A stretch of 64,000 nucleotides of DNA from Lentisphaeria bacterium (lineage in GTDB: Bacteria > Verrucomicrobiota > Lentisphaeria > Victivallales > Victivallaceae): positions 1-64,000 of the forward strand of contig CAAGDG010000058.1 of NCBI GenBank assembly GCA_900768515.1, in the 5' to 3' direction. A model generated the notes under the pieces. That model searched no databases. It had not been told where the DNA came from and saw only the letters and a list, made by a program, of their open reading frames with translations. This document shows, piece by piece, positions 8,548 to 16,561 of the stretch. A program made the translations under genes and the position numbers. Numbering within the stretch: position 1 is the first letter of the stretch; each line of letters opens with the position of its first letter.

Positions 8548-9650
8548 TCATACCTCCTGCTCTAATCTTGGGGATGCGACGCTTTTACGAAAAATAACCT
8601 CACACGGGATAAACTCCTGACGTTTGGTTCTGCTGCCGGAGCGATTGAGCTCCACCAGGATCTCCACGGCCCGCGAACCCACATTCGAAAACGGCTGCCG
8701 GACCGTCGAAATCCCGAGCGGCGTGAAAAATAGTTGTCGTCAAAGCCGGAAATCGAAACGTCTTCCGGAACACGTCTGCCCAGTTTTCCAAGTTCGTCGA
8801 TCACATTGAGCGCAATCTCGTCGTGACAGCAGATCACCGCGCCGGGGGGCTCCGGAAGCGCCATCATCTCCCGGATCTGCCGCCTCCCCTGTTCGGTAAG
8901 TGGAACATCATCGATCGCCCGATGCCATTCCGGCCGCACCACCTGCCGATCGGCGGTCAGCTGGTCGATCACACCGCGAAAACGGTGATCGGCGGAATAA
9001 ACCCCGGGGAACGTCCGGATGCTGCCGATCCGTCGATGCCCCAGTTCGAAAAGGCGGGCAGCAATCTGCCGGGTCGCGGAATATCCGTCGCTGCCGACGA
9101 AATTCCCGCGGATTATGCCGTTGCAGGCGATCGGGGAATCCACCACCACATAAGGAACGTTGCAGGCCTCCAGAAAATCGAGCAGCTGGTTGCCGTTCCG
9201 ATAGTAATCCTCGATCGGCCGGGACTGCGGAGCATAGATGACGCCAAGAGGACGCTCGGTCTTCAGCAAAGAACTCAACTGCTCGGTCGTCGGCAGGTCC
9301 CGCAGCCAGTGGCAGCTCAGGGAACAACCGTATTCGACCGCCTTCGTCTCGATTCCGACCGCGATCTGGGTGCCGAACAAAGCCGCCTCCGCATGCTGCA
9401 GAAACATCACGGTCCTGCCGGAAAACTTCGAAACCGAAACATTTCCGACGAAACAGCCGATCCCGGGGCGGTGTTCGACCACGCCGGATTCCGCCAGTTC
9501 GCGCAGGGCGCTCCGGACGGTGCCGCGGGAAACCCGGAACCGGCGGAGCAGCTGCTGTTCCGTCGGAAGCCGCTGTCCGACCGGCAGCATGCCGGCGGAA
9601 ATCTCGCGCGCCAGAGTCTGTATCACTTCCTGTCTCGGTGAGTTTCCCAT
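8548..9650 (-). CDS. GntR-type HTH plus LacI-type sugar-binding regulator (AraR-like), apparently frameshifted
   Basis: An N-terminal winged helix ([20 protein letters not shown], then [17 protein letters not shown]) is joined to a LacI/periplasmic-binding-like effector domain ending in [12 protein letters not shown]. This is the architecture of AraR-type sugar repressors. The continuous frame then becomes arginine-rich and unlike the family. Adding one A to the A5 run at 8726-8730 restores [15 protein letters not shown] and a normal end whose TGA (8548-8550) overlaps the pseudopilin ATG. Without the repair, the frame reads to 8562. The gene is therefore a recent pseudogene or carries a sequencing error. 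The start at 9650 (MGNSPRQ) is preferred because the promoter -10 box (9694-9699) sits beside the earlier ATG. It probably controls the pseudopilin/GH genes in response to a sugar. Confidence 0.75.
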
Positions 9651-9693
9651 CTGCTTTCCCGCTTTTCTCGGGTTTGTTTTTTCACTGTCCATA

Positions 9694-9722
9694 ATTATAA
9701 TGAATTTATACCATTCTGACAA
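9694..9722 (-). promoter_or_regulatory. Sigma70-like promoter for the GntR/LacI regulator
   Basis: Minus-strand TTGTCA (9717-9722), 17-bp spacer, TATAAT (9694-9699). Confidence 0.75.
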
Positions 9723-9748
9723 TCAAACGGGGGAAATAAATACAATTT

Positions 9749-9766
9749 TTGTACAATGTTGTACAA
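9749..9766. promoter_or_regulatory. Palindromic operator candidate TTGTACAA-TG-TTGTACAA
   Basis: Two self-complementary TTGTACAA boxes (9749-9756 and 9759-9766) separated by TG lie upstream of the regulator promoter. B. subtilis AraR, which has the same GntR-LacI architecture, binds sites built on TTGTAC/GTACAA, so this may be the binding site of the regulator at 8548-9650. The site is 27 bp upstream of the -35 box, so the mechanism is not obvious. The rest of the gap 9651-9973 holds this promoter, this site and the terminator at 9857-9888; no gene is seen. Confidence 0.55.
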
Positions 9767-9856
9767 AACAACAGGCGGAATTCTTTCCCTCTTCACCGCT
9801 TCTCCGCGTTTTTCCTCGAATGAAATTGGGAAACCGCCGCCGGAAACGACCCAAAT

Positions 9857-9888
9857 AAAAAAGCGGCCCAGAAAAATATCTGCGCCGC
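9857..9888 (-). terminator. Intrinsic terminator of the aldo/keto reductase operon
   Basis: On the minus strand, GCGGC (9884-9888) pairs with GCCGC (9863-9867). The stem extends by CAGA/TCTG after one mismatch and is followed by six T residues (9857-9862). Confidence 0.65.
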
Positions 9889-9973
9889 GGATGGAGAAAA
9901 AGAGACCGGCCCCGCCGGAGGGAATTCGCCGGGGGAAATGCGCCGGGACAAACCGGCAGCATCCCCCTTCCGC

Positions 9974-10963
9974 TCAGCCGAGAATGCGCTCGATTCCGGC
10001 AAGTTCCTCCGCCGTGAAGTCGAGGTTCCGCAGTCCGGCGACCACGTCGCGGATCTGCTCGGGACGGCTGGCGCCGATCAGCGCGGAAGTGACCCCGGGA
10101 CGCCCCAGCAGCCAGGCGATCGCCATCTCCGCCAGCGTCTGTCCGCGCCCGGCGGCAATCCCGTTCAGCGCCCGGATCTTCGCCATGACCTCATCGGTCA
10201 GCGCCTCCGGCTTCAGGAAACCGCCGCGGGCGGCCCGGGAATCGGCCGGGACGCCGTTGAGATAACGGTCGGTGAGCATCCCCTGATTCAGCGGCGAGAA
10301 GACGATTCCTCCGACGCCCTCCTCCACCAGCAGCCGGAACGACCCCTGTTGCTCGTGTTTGCGGTCGAGCATGTTGGCCCGGATCTGGTGGATCACAAAC
10401 GGCGTCTTCAACTCGCGCAGTACCGCGATCGCCTGCCGCGCCGCCTCGGGGCCGTAGTTCGAAATGCCGGCGTAGAGCGCCCGGCCGGAACGCACGATCT
10501 GGTCGAGCGCCAGCATCGACTCCTCCACCGGCGTATCCGGATCGGGCCGGTGGTGGTAGAAGATGTCCACGTAATCGACGCCCATCCGTTTCAGGCTCTG
10601 GTCACAGCTGGCGATCAGATACTTGCGCGAACCGTGGTCGCCGTAGGGTCCCGGCCACATCCCGTACCCGGCCTTGGTGGAAATGATCAGTTCGTCGCGG
10701 AACGGCTTCAGGTCCTGGGCGAGAATCCGGCCGAAGGTGATCTCCGCCGAACCCGGTTCGGGACCGTAGTTGTTCGCCAGGTCGAAGTGGGTGATTCCGA
10801 GATCGAACGCGGTCTGCGCCATCTTCCGGCAGTTCTCGTAACGGTCGACGCTTCCGAAGTTGTGCCAGAGTCCGAGCGAAACCAGCGGCAGCATCAGTCC
10901 GCTCCGCCCGCAGCGGCGGTACTGCATCGACTCATATCGTTTTTCATCCGGCTTGTAGAACAT
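9974..10963 (-). CDS. yghZ: Aldo/keto reductase, L-glyceraldehyde-3-phosphate reductase type (YghZ-like)
   Basis: This 329-residue cytoplasmic NADPH-dependent reductase has the full AKR tetrad: D61 and Y66 (DLANNYGPEPG), K97 (STKAGYG) and H137 or H138 (FYHHRPD). The GMWPGPYGDHGSRKYL stretch and C-terminal SALIGASRPEQI cofactor loop are characteristic of the YghZ/Kv-beta-like AKR14 group, which reduces L-glyceraldehyde 3-phosphate and methylglyoxal. The ATG at 10963 has an AAAGGA box eight bases upstream; an earlier in-frame TTG has none. It is the last gene of a five-gene minus-strand run and is followed by a terminator. A role in detoxifying triose or aldehyde by-products is inferred. Other aldehydes are possible substrates. 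Confidence 0.85.
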   Translation of the reverse strand: MFYKPDEKRYESMQYRRCGRSGLMLPLVSLGLWHNFGSVDRYENCRKMAQTAFDLGITHFDLANNYGPEPGSAEITFGRILAQDLKPFRDELIISTKAGYGMWPGPYGDHGSRKYLIASCDQSLKRMGVDYVDIFYHHRPDPDTPVEESMLALDQIVRSGRALYAGISNYGPEAARQAIAVLRELKTPFVIHQIRANMLDRKHEQQGSFRLLVEEGVGGIVFSPLNQGMLTDRYLNGVPADSRAARGGFLKPEALTDEVMAKIRALNGIAAGRGQTLAEMAIAWLLGRPGVTSALIGASRPEQIRDVVAGLRNLDFTAEELAGIERILG

Positions 10964-10987
10964 GTGCGCATCCTTTCTCAATTCAAC

Positions 10988-12169
10988 TCACGACTGGGGA
11001 AAACGGTAGAGGACCTCATCCAGTCTGCCCGCCACTCCGAGCTCCCGCAGGAAACGGAAGTGCGGCAGAAAGAATCCCACTTCATAAAGATTGTGCGAAT
11101 CGCTGCCGAACGAAAGTTTCACCCCCTTCTTCACGCAGAGCGAAAAGAACTCCGGCTCGGGATTGTTGTGGTGAAAATTGATCTCGGCGGCGACGCCGTA
11201 ACGCTTCAGCAGCTCCGCGACCGGTTCGAAAAGCTCCTCCGGAACCGGCTGCCGGAGTCCGAATGGAAACACCCGGAAAGGGTGCGCGAGAATCTGCACG
11301 CCGTACCGCAGCAGCGATTCGGTCCGGAACAGGAACTCCCGCTTCACCGCCTCCCGGTCGTCCTTCCGGGAGAGATGGTGGACCGCCCCCAGCCGCACCT
11401 GCGCCAGCCGCCGGTCGGAATCCTCCAGCAGCGCGTCGCCGTTGCCGTCGACATCGATCTCAAATCCGCGAAGGAAACGACCGTGCCCCTCCCCTTCGCG
11501 CCACGCTCCGACAAGTTGCGGAACCCGCGACGGAATCCCGCTCTCCGCCCGGTCGCGCCAGACGCCGCGCCCCGGCCAGTAAAGCTCGGGAGAAAAGTAG
11601 AGCTGCCCGGAGTGTTCGGAGAACGAGAGCGCCTCCAGATTGGAGAGCCGCGCCATCTCCAGCGCCTTTCGGACATCCATATTCTCGCTGCAGTACGCGA
11701 CCCGGGTATGCACATGAAAATCGATCAATCCCGGAACCTTCGGCTCCACCATCGGACAGCATTCCACCCGCACACTCCCGTCGGCGGCTAGCTCCGCCAC
11801 CAGTGCGTTGAAGGGAGGCTCTCCGAACCCGGGCAGTTCCCCGGCGGCATTCCGGATCCGCTCCAGCAGAGCGGCGGGGGTCTCCCGCCCCCGGTCGGTC
11901 TCGATTTCGGCGGGAAGCTCCGGCAGTTCGACCGATGCCGGACGCGCGAGGTAGAGAACCGGGACCTTCCGCTCGAACCGTTTTTCCGACGCCCGGAGCG
12001 TCTCCAGAAAATCCGGCTCCGCAGCGCCGTTTCCGACCGTCAGTTCTCCGGAAACCAGCACCAGCTGCACCGGGACGAACCGGTCGAAAACGCGGATTGC
12101 CCGCAGCAGAAACAACTCCCGCAGATCCCCGCTGCGGTGGCGGAGATTGTGAATCACCGCGACTTTCAT
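10988..12169 (-). CDS. PHP-domain metallophosphoesterase with N-terminal extension
   Basis: This is a 393-residue protein. Residues about 1-145 form an extension starting MKVAVIHNLRHRSGDLREL, with no family I recognise. From about residue 147 a PHP domain (histidinol-phosphatase/polymerase-type phosphoesterase) is clear. Its metal-binding motifs appear in order: DFHVHT, SFSEHSG, RGFEIDV, LAHPFRVF, EINFHHN and FGSDSHN. PHP enzymes hydrolyse phosphate esters at a trinuclear metal site. The gene sits 22 bp downstream of a HAD phosphatase and 24 bp upstream of the aldo/keto reductase in the phosphohexomutase operon, so the substrate may be a sugar or nucleoside phosphate. Histidinol phosphate is possible, but no other his gene is present. 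Confidence 0.8.
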   Translation of the reverse strand: MKVAVIHNLRHRSGDLRELFLLRAIRVFDRFVPVQLVLVSGELTVGNGAAEPDFLETLRASEKRFERKVPVLYLARPASVELPELPAEIETDRGRETPAALLERIRNAAGELPGFGEPPFNALVAELAADGSVRVECCPMVEPKVPGLIDFHVHTRVAYCSENMDVRKALEMARLSNLEALSFSEHSGQLYFSPELYWPGRGVWRDRAESGIPSRVPQLVGAWREGEGHGRFLRGFEIDVDGNGDALLEDSDRRLAQVRLGAVHHLSRKDDREAVKREFLFRTESLLRYGVQILAHPFRVFPFGLRQPVPEELFEPVAELLKRYGVAAEINFHHNNPEPEFFSLCVKKGVKLSFGSDSHNLYEVGFFLPHFRFLRELGVAGRLDEVLYRFPQS

Positions 12170-12191
12170 GGCTCCTCCTGATCCGAACGTT

Positions 12192-12875
12192 CTACTTCCA
12201 ATTCAGAACCGGCCAGCCGGCCGCCTCCGCCACGCGCCGCAGCGCCCCTGAGGGGTTGACCGCGTGGGGAAAACCGACCGCTTCGAGAATATCCCGGTCG
12301 TTGATGCTGTCGCCATAGTAGGCGAACCGGGAGAGCGGAATTTTCATGTCATCCGCCAGAGTCCGGAGAATCCGGACCTTGCCGGCACCGGCGCCGTAGA
12401 TGCCGGCGATCCTGCCGGTGCAGCGCCCATCCTCCGTCTCCAGCCGGGTCCCGGCCAGGAGCGGAATTCCGAAATAGTCCGCCACCGGACGCGCCAGCCG
12501 GTCGTTGGTCGAAGTGAGAATGCCGAGCCGCGCCCCCCGGTCGCGCAGTTCCGCGACCAGCGCCATCGCGTCGTCGTAGACATGCGGCAGAATCCGTTCG
12601 CGAAAATGGAGCCGGCTGAGTTCATCCACCTCCTCCACGCTCCGCCCGGCGAACTCCCGCAGTTGAAAGCGGAGGAACGCGTCGACATCCATCGTTCCGG
12701 CATTGTAGTCCTCGAAGAAGCGCTCCGCCTCCTCCAGCGCAGACGCGGGAGCGAGACCGTGTTCCACCGCGAACTCCTTCCAGGTGACGTCGCAGTCCGC
12801 CCCGATCAGGGTGTGGTCCATGTCGAAAAACCAGCACTCCGGAAGCGGCGCCCTCTCCGGTTTCAGCTCCTTCAT
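12192..12875 (-). CDS. HAD-superfamily phosphatase, SerB-like (subclass IB)
   Basis: All four HAD motifs are visible in this 227-residue protein: FFDMDHTLIG with nucleophile D18 and acid/base D20, motif II ILTSTND, a motif III lysine in GAGAGKVRIL, and motif IV YYGDSINDRD. A helical C1 cap lies between motifs I and II. HAD-IB members dephosphorylate phosphoserine or related small phosphomonoesters in the cytoplasm. The ATG overlaps the stop of the upstream phosphoglucomutase gene (12872-12875), so translation is coupled. Serine biosynthesis genes are absent here, so a sugar phosphate is as likely a substrate as phosphoserine. Confidence 0.85.
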   Translation of the reverse strand: MKELKPERAPLPECWFFDMDHTLIGADCDVTWKEFAVEHGLAPASALEEAERFFEDYNAGTMDVDAFLRFQLREFAGRSVEEVDELSRLHFRERILPHVYDDAMALVAELRDRGARLGILTSTNDRLARPVADYFGIPLLAGTRLETEDGRCTGRIAGIYGAGAGKVRILRTLADDMKIPLSRFAYYGDSINDRDILEAVGFPHAVNPSGALRRVAEAAGWPVLNWK

Positions 12876-14236
12876 CCCAGCATCTCCTGTATCTCCCCGG
12901 TGAACCGGCGGAGCAGCTCCTCCGCCCGGCCCGGATCCGAACTTTCAACGTTGAGCCGCAGAATCGGTTCGGTATTCGAGGAGCGCAGCAGCACCCGCCC
13001 CTCCGGCAGATCGAAACGCAGCCCGTCGAAGGTCAGAGGCTGACAATCCGCATAGGTGTGCGTCAGCGTCTCGATCACCTCCCGCGAACGGATCGGCGGA
13101 AGCGTAAAACGGGTGGAGAGATTGCAGAACGGCGGGAAGTCGCCGACAATTTCCGAAAGTTTCCGCTCCGAAAAAGCCAGCCGTTCCAGCACCAGCGCCA
13201 TCGCCGTAAAACTGTCGCGCCCGGGGTGGACCCGGCGGTAGATCACGCCGCCGCAGTTGCCCTCGCCGCCGATGCAGCTGTCGCATTCGATCATCTTCTC
13301 GACCACGTTGATCTCCCCGACCTTGGCGCACTCCAGCTTGCAGCCGTAGGAACGGGTGATCTCCTCGACCAGGCGCGAGGTCTGCATGTTGACCACCACC
13401 GGACCGGGATCGCCGCCGTCGAGCACCTGATCGACCGCCAGCGCGACCGTGAAATGCGGATTCAACGCCTCGCCGCGGTCGGTGACCACAGTCAGCCGGT
13501 CCCCATCCGGATCCTGCCCGAAACCGACGTCGCAGGATTCGCGGCGGACCGTTTCACACAGTTCGCCCAGATTCTCGGGGAGCGGTTCCGGCGGCCGGTT
13601 GAAACCGCCGTAGATCTCATCATTGAGAGTGAAAACCTCGCAGCCGAGCTTCCGCAGAAATTCCGCGCTGCAGAGCGAACCAACCCCGTTGGCGCAATCG
13701 ACCGCCACCCGGAACTTCCGGGCGCGGATGGCATTGACATCCACCACTTCGAAGATCCGTTCCGCATGCCGTTCGAACATCCCTTCCATCCGGCTGACGC
13801 TCCGCAACGCCTCCTCGCTCCGATAGGGGAGCGACCCCTGGCTGTAGAGATCGAAGAGTTCCGACGCCTCGCCGGAGGCCAGAAACGTCCCCCGGGGACC
13901 GATGAACTTCAAGGCGTTCCAGTCCGCCGGATTGTGGCTGGCGGTGATCGCCACCCCGCCGGAGGCCCCGGAATCGGTCACCGCGAACTGTATGGTCGGG
14001 GTCGGCACCACGCCGAGCTTGACCACCTGGCAGCCCGCGGACAGCAGCCCGGCGGTCAGCGCATCCTCAAACATCTCCCCGGTGGCCCGGGTGTCGCGCC
14101 CGACCACAATCCGGCCGCCGCCGAGATAGAACCCGAACGCGGCGCCCAGCTCCATGACCAGATGGGCGGTCAACCCCTCGCCGACGATGCCGCGCACACC
14201 GCTCTCGGAAAATTTCAATGTATTGATTCTGTTCAC
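12872..14236 (-). CDS. Phosphoglucomutase/phosphomannomutase (alpha-D-phosphohexomutase), catalytically complete
   Basis: This ~454-residue cytoplasmic enzyme moves phosphate between C1 and C6 (or C1 and amino-sugar C6) of hexose phosphates. All four signature loops are intact: phosphoserine loop TASHNP (S100), metal loop DPDGDR (D242, D244, D246), sugar loop GEGNCGG (about 324-330) and phosphate loop RSSNTEP (about 418-424). The start is uncertain: GTG at 14236 or at 14242 both fit the GGGGG box following the upstream stop. The frame is open farther upstream, but that overlaps the preceding homologue and is not used. It lies 14 bp after its degenerate paralogue and overlaps the HAD gene. The substrate (glucose, mannose or glucosamine phosphate) cannot be told from sequence alone. 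Confidence 0.88.
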   Translation of the reverse strand: MNRINTLKFSESGVRGIVGEGLTAHLVMELGAAFGFYLGGGRIVVGRDTRATGEMFEDALTAGLLSAGCQVVKLGVVPTPTIQFAVTDSGASGGVAITASHNPADWNALKFIGPRGTFLASGEASELFDLYSQGSLPYRSEEALRSVSRMEGMFERHAERIFEVVDVNAIRARKFRVAVDCANGVGSLCSAEFLRKLGCEVFTLNDEIYGGFNRPPEPLPENLGELCETVRRESCDVGFGQDPDGDRLTVVTDRGEALNPHFTVALAVDQVLDGGDPGPVVVNMQTSRLVEEITRSYGCKLECAKVGEINVVEKMIECDSCIGGEGNCGGVIYRRVHPGRDSFTAMALVLERLAFSERKLSEIVGDFPPFCNLSTRFTLPPIRSREVIETLTHTYADCQPLTFDGLRFDLPEGRVLLRSSNTEPILRLNVESSDPGRAEELLRRFTGEIQEMLG

Positions 14237-14250
14237 CTTCACCGCCCCCG

Positions 14251-15627
14251 CTAACTCATGAGCCGTTCCCAGACCAGCCGGGCGCGCCAGGCGCGTTCGG
14301 CGGCGAGATCGCCGTTCTTCGATTCCGAAATCAACCGGAGCACCGCCTCGGTGCCGGAGAGCCGCAAGCTTAAAAATCCATCCGGCCAGTCGAAGCGCAG
14401 TCCATCCGTCTCCGAAAGCGCGACCTCCTCCCCGAACTCCCGGCGCAGCTGCCGCAGCAGCCGGTAGGCGTGCGGAGAATCGGCGGCGATGGACTGTTTC
14501 ACCATGTGAAAACGGGGAAGTTTTCCCAGCTGCGCACTCAACGGCTCCTCGCGGACCGCCACCGATTCCAGCAGAAGTCCCGCCATCAGAAACGCATCGA
14601 ACCCCAGCAGTTTCGAGGTCGTGAAACTGCCGCTGCCCTCCCCGGCGAGCACCGCGCCGGAGGAACGCATCAGATCGATCACGCTCGCCTGTCCGACCCG
14701 GGACCGCAGAAGCCGGCAGCGGTGCTTTGCGACCACCTCGTCGAGAGTCCGGCTGCTGCAGATGTTGCTGACCACCGCGGAACCCGGTTCGCACCGGTCC
14801 AGGAAGTAGTCGGCCGCAAGCGGATAGGTCAACTCCTCACTCAACGGTTCCCCGGAGTCGCTGACCACCCCCATCCGGCTCATGTCGCGGTTGAACACCA
14901 GGCCGGCCGCCGCTCCCAGCGGAACGATGATCGAACGGATCGGCGCCTCGCTTCGCGGACGCGGCTCCGGATCGCGCGGAACCACCGCCGACGGCATGTC
15001 GTTGATCGCGATCAGCTTGAGGTTCAAAAGCGATGCGAAACGCTGCGCGTATTGGGCGCCGGCGCCGTTGCAGAAATCCCCGACCACGGTCAGGCCGGCG
15101 GCGGCGATCCGGTCGCAATCGAGCGACTTCTTCAGAAAGTTCCAATACGCTTCAATCTGGGCCGGGTCGATCCGGCTCGGAGCCGGAATCAGCCGCGCGG
15201 TCGCATAGTGGAACCGACGGGCATGGTAGAGGTCGAACAGCTCCCGCTGCCGCAGCGGATCGAAATACGAACCGTCCGCCGCCAGCGGAATCAATGCATT
15301 CCAGCCGGCCGCCTGATGCCCCCCGGTAATCAGAATCCCGCCGTCATAGCGGAACCGGGCAATCAGATAGTGCATCATTCCGGCGGTCAGAATTCCGCCG
15401 TCGACCACCGAACACCCCCCGCCGGCGAGCGATGCGGAGACCGCGCACTGAAGCAGTTCGGCCGAACCGCGCGGATCGATGCCGACCAGGATCCGCGCCC
15501 CCTCCCCCGCCATCGTCGCAAAAGCGGCCGCGAAATCCCCGGCCGCCGCGGGAGTGAGGCCGGGCCCGACCACCCCCCGCATTCCGGCAGCGCCGATGCT
15601 GAGCTGCCGTGTCTTGTAGTTCTGCAT
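14251..15627 (-). CDS. Degenerate phosphohexomutase homologue (probable pseudoenzyme)
   Basis: This 458-residue protein aligns end to end with the downstream enzyme but has lost its chemistry. The phosphoserine loop TASHNP is TGGHQA (about 101-106), so the serine is glycine. The metal loop DPDGDR is NRDMSR (about 246-251), keeping one of three aspartates. The sugar loop is GEGSGSF and the phosphate loop RLSGTEA, so ligand-binding parts survive. The reading frame is intact, with normal codon use and a GGGG box before the ATG, arguing for a maintained function such as sensing a hexose phosphate, or a regulatory subunit of the neighbour. It is the first gene of the five-gene minus-strand run. 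Loss of activity is inferred from the missing residues. Confidence 0.82.
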   Translation of the reverse strand: MQNYKTRQLSIGAAGMRGVVGPGLTPAAAGDFAAAFATMAGEGARILVGIDPRGSAELLQCAVSASLAGGGCSVVDGGILTAGMMHYLIARFRYDGGILITGGHQAAGWNALIPLAADGSYFDPLRQRELFDLYHARRFHYATARLIPAPSRIDPAQIEAYWNFLKKSLDCDRIAAAGLTVVGDFCNGAGAQYAQRFASLLNLKLIAINDMPSAVVPRDPEPRPRSEAPIRSIIVPLGAAAGLVFNRDMSRMGVVSDSGEPLSEELTYPLAADYFLDRCEPGSAVVSNICSSRTLDEVVAKHRCRLLRSRVGQASVIDLMRSSGAVLAGEGSGSFTTSKLLGFDAFLMAGLLLESVAVREEPLSAQLGKLPRFHMVKQSIAADSPHAYRLLRQLRREFGEEVALSETDGLRFDWPDGFLSLRLSGTEAVLRLISESKNGDLAAERAWRARLVWERLMS

Positions 15628-15767
15628 TTTTTAAACCCCGATTCCCGGATCGCCCTGCGACCGCCTGATTTTTTTACAGAATAAAAATAACATCGATCAC
15701 GCCGAATTGCCAGCCGGCAAAGCGATTTTTTCCTGCCGGATTTCCCGCCGGAGCGGGTGGCGACAGG

Positions 15768-15796
15768 TTGACAACCCGCACCGGCAGGTGTATATT
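15768..15796 (+). promoter_or_regulatory. Sigma70 consensus-like promoter for the NifU-like/GGGtGRT pair
   Basis: TTGACA (15768-15773), 17-bp spacer, TATATT (15791-15796). This gives a leader of about 40 nt before the ATG at 15843. Confidence 0.8.
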
Positions 15797-15842
15797 ACTG
15801 AAAATCCGCACCGTAAACCAAATCCTCGTAAGGAGAACCAAC

Positions 15843-16547
15843 ATGAGTTGTCCGTATCAGTGCTCGCACGAAGTTGAGCAGATGTGCCGCGTCGCCAAAG
15901 GCGCCAAGCATGGTCCGGCCCCGATTCCGGAAGAAGGGAAGTGGGTCAAATCCAAGGAAATTTCCGACGTTTCCGGCCTCACCCACGGCGTGGGCTGGTG
16001 TGCGCCGCAGCAGGGCGCCTGCAAGCTGACGCTGAACGTCAAGAACGGCGTGATCCAGGAGGCGCTGGTCGAAACCCTCGGCTGCTCCGGCATGACCCAC
16101 TCCGCCGCGATGGCGTCGGAGATTCTGCCGGGCAAGACCATTCTCGAAGCGCTGAACTCCGACCTGGTCTGCGACGCGATCAACGTCGCGATGCGCGAAC
16201 TCTTCAAGCAGATCGTCTACGGCCGTTCCCAGACCGCGTTCAGCGAGAACGGTCTTCCGATCGGCGCCGGACTCGAGGACCTCGGCAAGGGACTGCGTTC
16301 CCAGGTCGGAACCATGTTCTCGACCCTGGAGAAGGGGCCGCGCTATCTGGAGATGGCCGAAGGCTACGTGCTCGAACTCGGACTCGACGAGAACAGCGAA
16401 ATCATCGGTTACAAGTTCGTCCACCTCGGCAAGATGATGGAGGCGATCCGCAAGGGCGTCGAACCGGCGGAGGCGTTCAAATCGAACGTCAAGAGCTACG
16501 GCCGCTTCGATGAGGCCGTCAAGAAGATCGACCCGCGCAAGGAATAA
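15843..16547 (+). CDS. NifU-like iron-sulfur cluster assembly scaffold protein (GGGtGRT partner)
   Basis: This 234-residue protein is rich in cysteines at the N-terminus (C3, C7, C15), then C53, C60, C81 and C110. GWCAPQQGACKLTL and LGCSGMTHSAAMASE match the NifU/IscU-like fold found next to GGGtGRT proteins. NifU/IscU scaffolds build 2Fe-2S or 4Fe-4S clusters on conserved cysteines. The ATG at 15843 has AAGGAG nine bases upstream; 25 extra in-frame codons upstream overlap the promoter and are not used. The GGGtGRT gene follows 14 bp later, and a terminator lies after it, so the two form a closed two-gene operon. The real biochemical role of the pair is not established. Confidence 0.85.
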   Translation: MSCPYQCSHEVEQMCRVAKGAKHGPAPIPEEGKWVKSKEISDVSGLTHGVGWCAPQQGACKLTLNVKNGVIQEALVETLGCSGMTHSAAMASEILPGKTILEALNSDLVCDAINVAMRELFKQIVYGRSQTAFSENGLPIGAGLEDLGKGLRSQVGTMFSTLEKGPRYLEMAEGYVLELGLDENSEIIGYKFVHLGKMMEAIRKGVEPAEAFKSNVKSYGRFDEAVKKIDPRKE

Positions 16548-16561
16548 AGGAGTCCAACGTC

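Noticed and set aside
12872..14794. 640-codon frame for the phosphoglucomutase
   Set aside because: The first ~185 codons overlap the upstream homologue in another frame and are unlike the family; GTG starts after the upstream stop fit the expected length.
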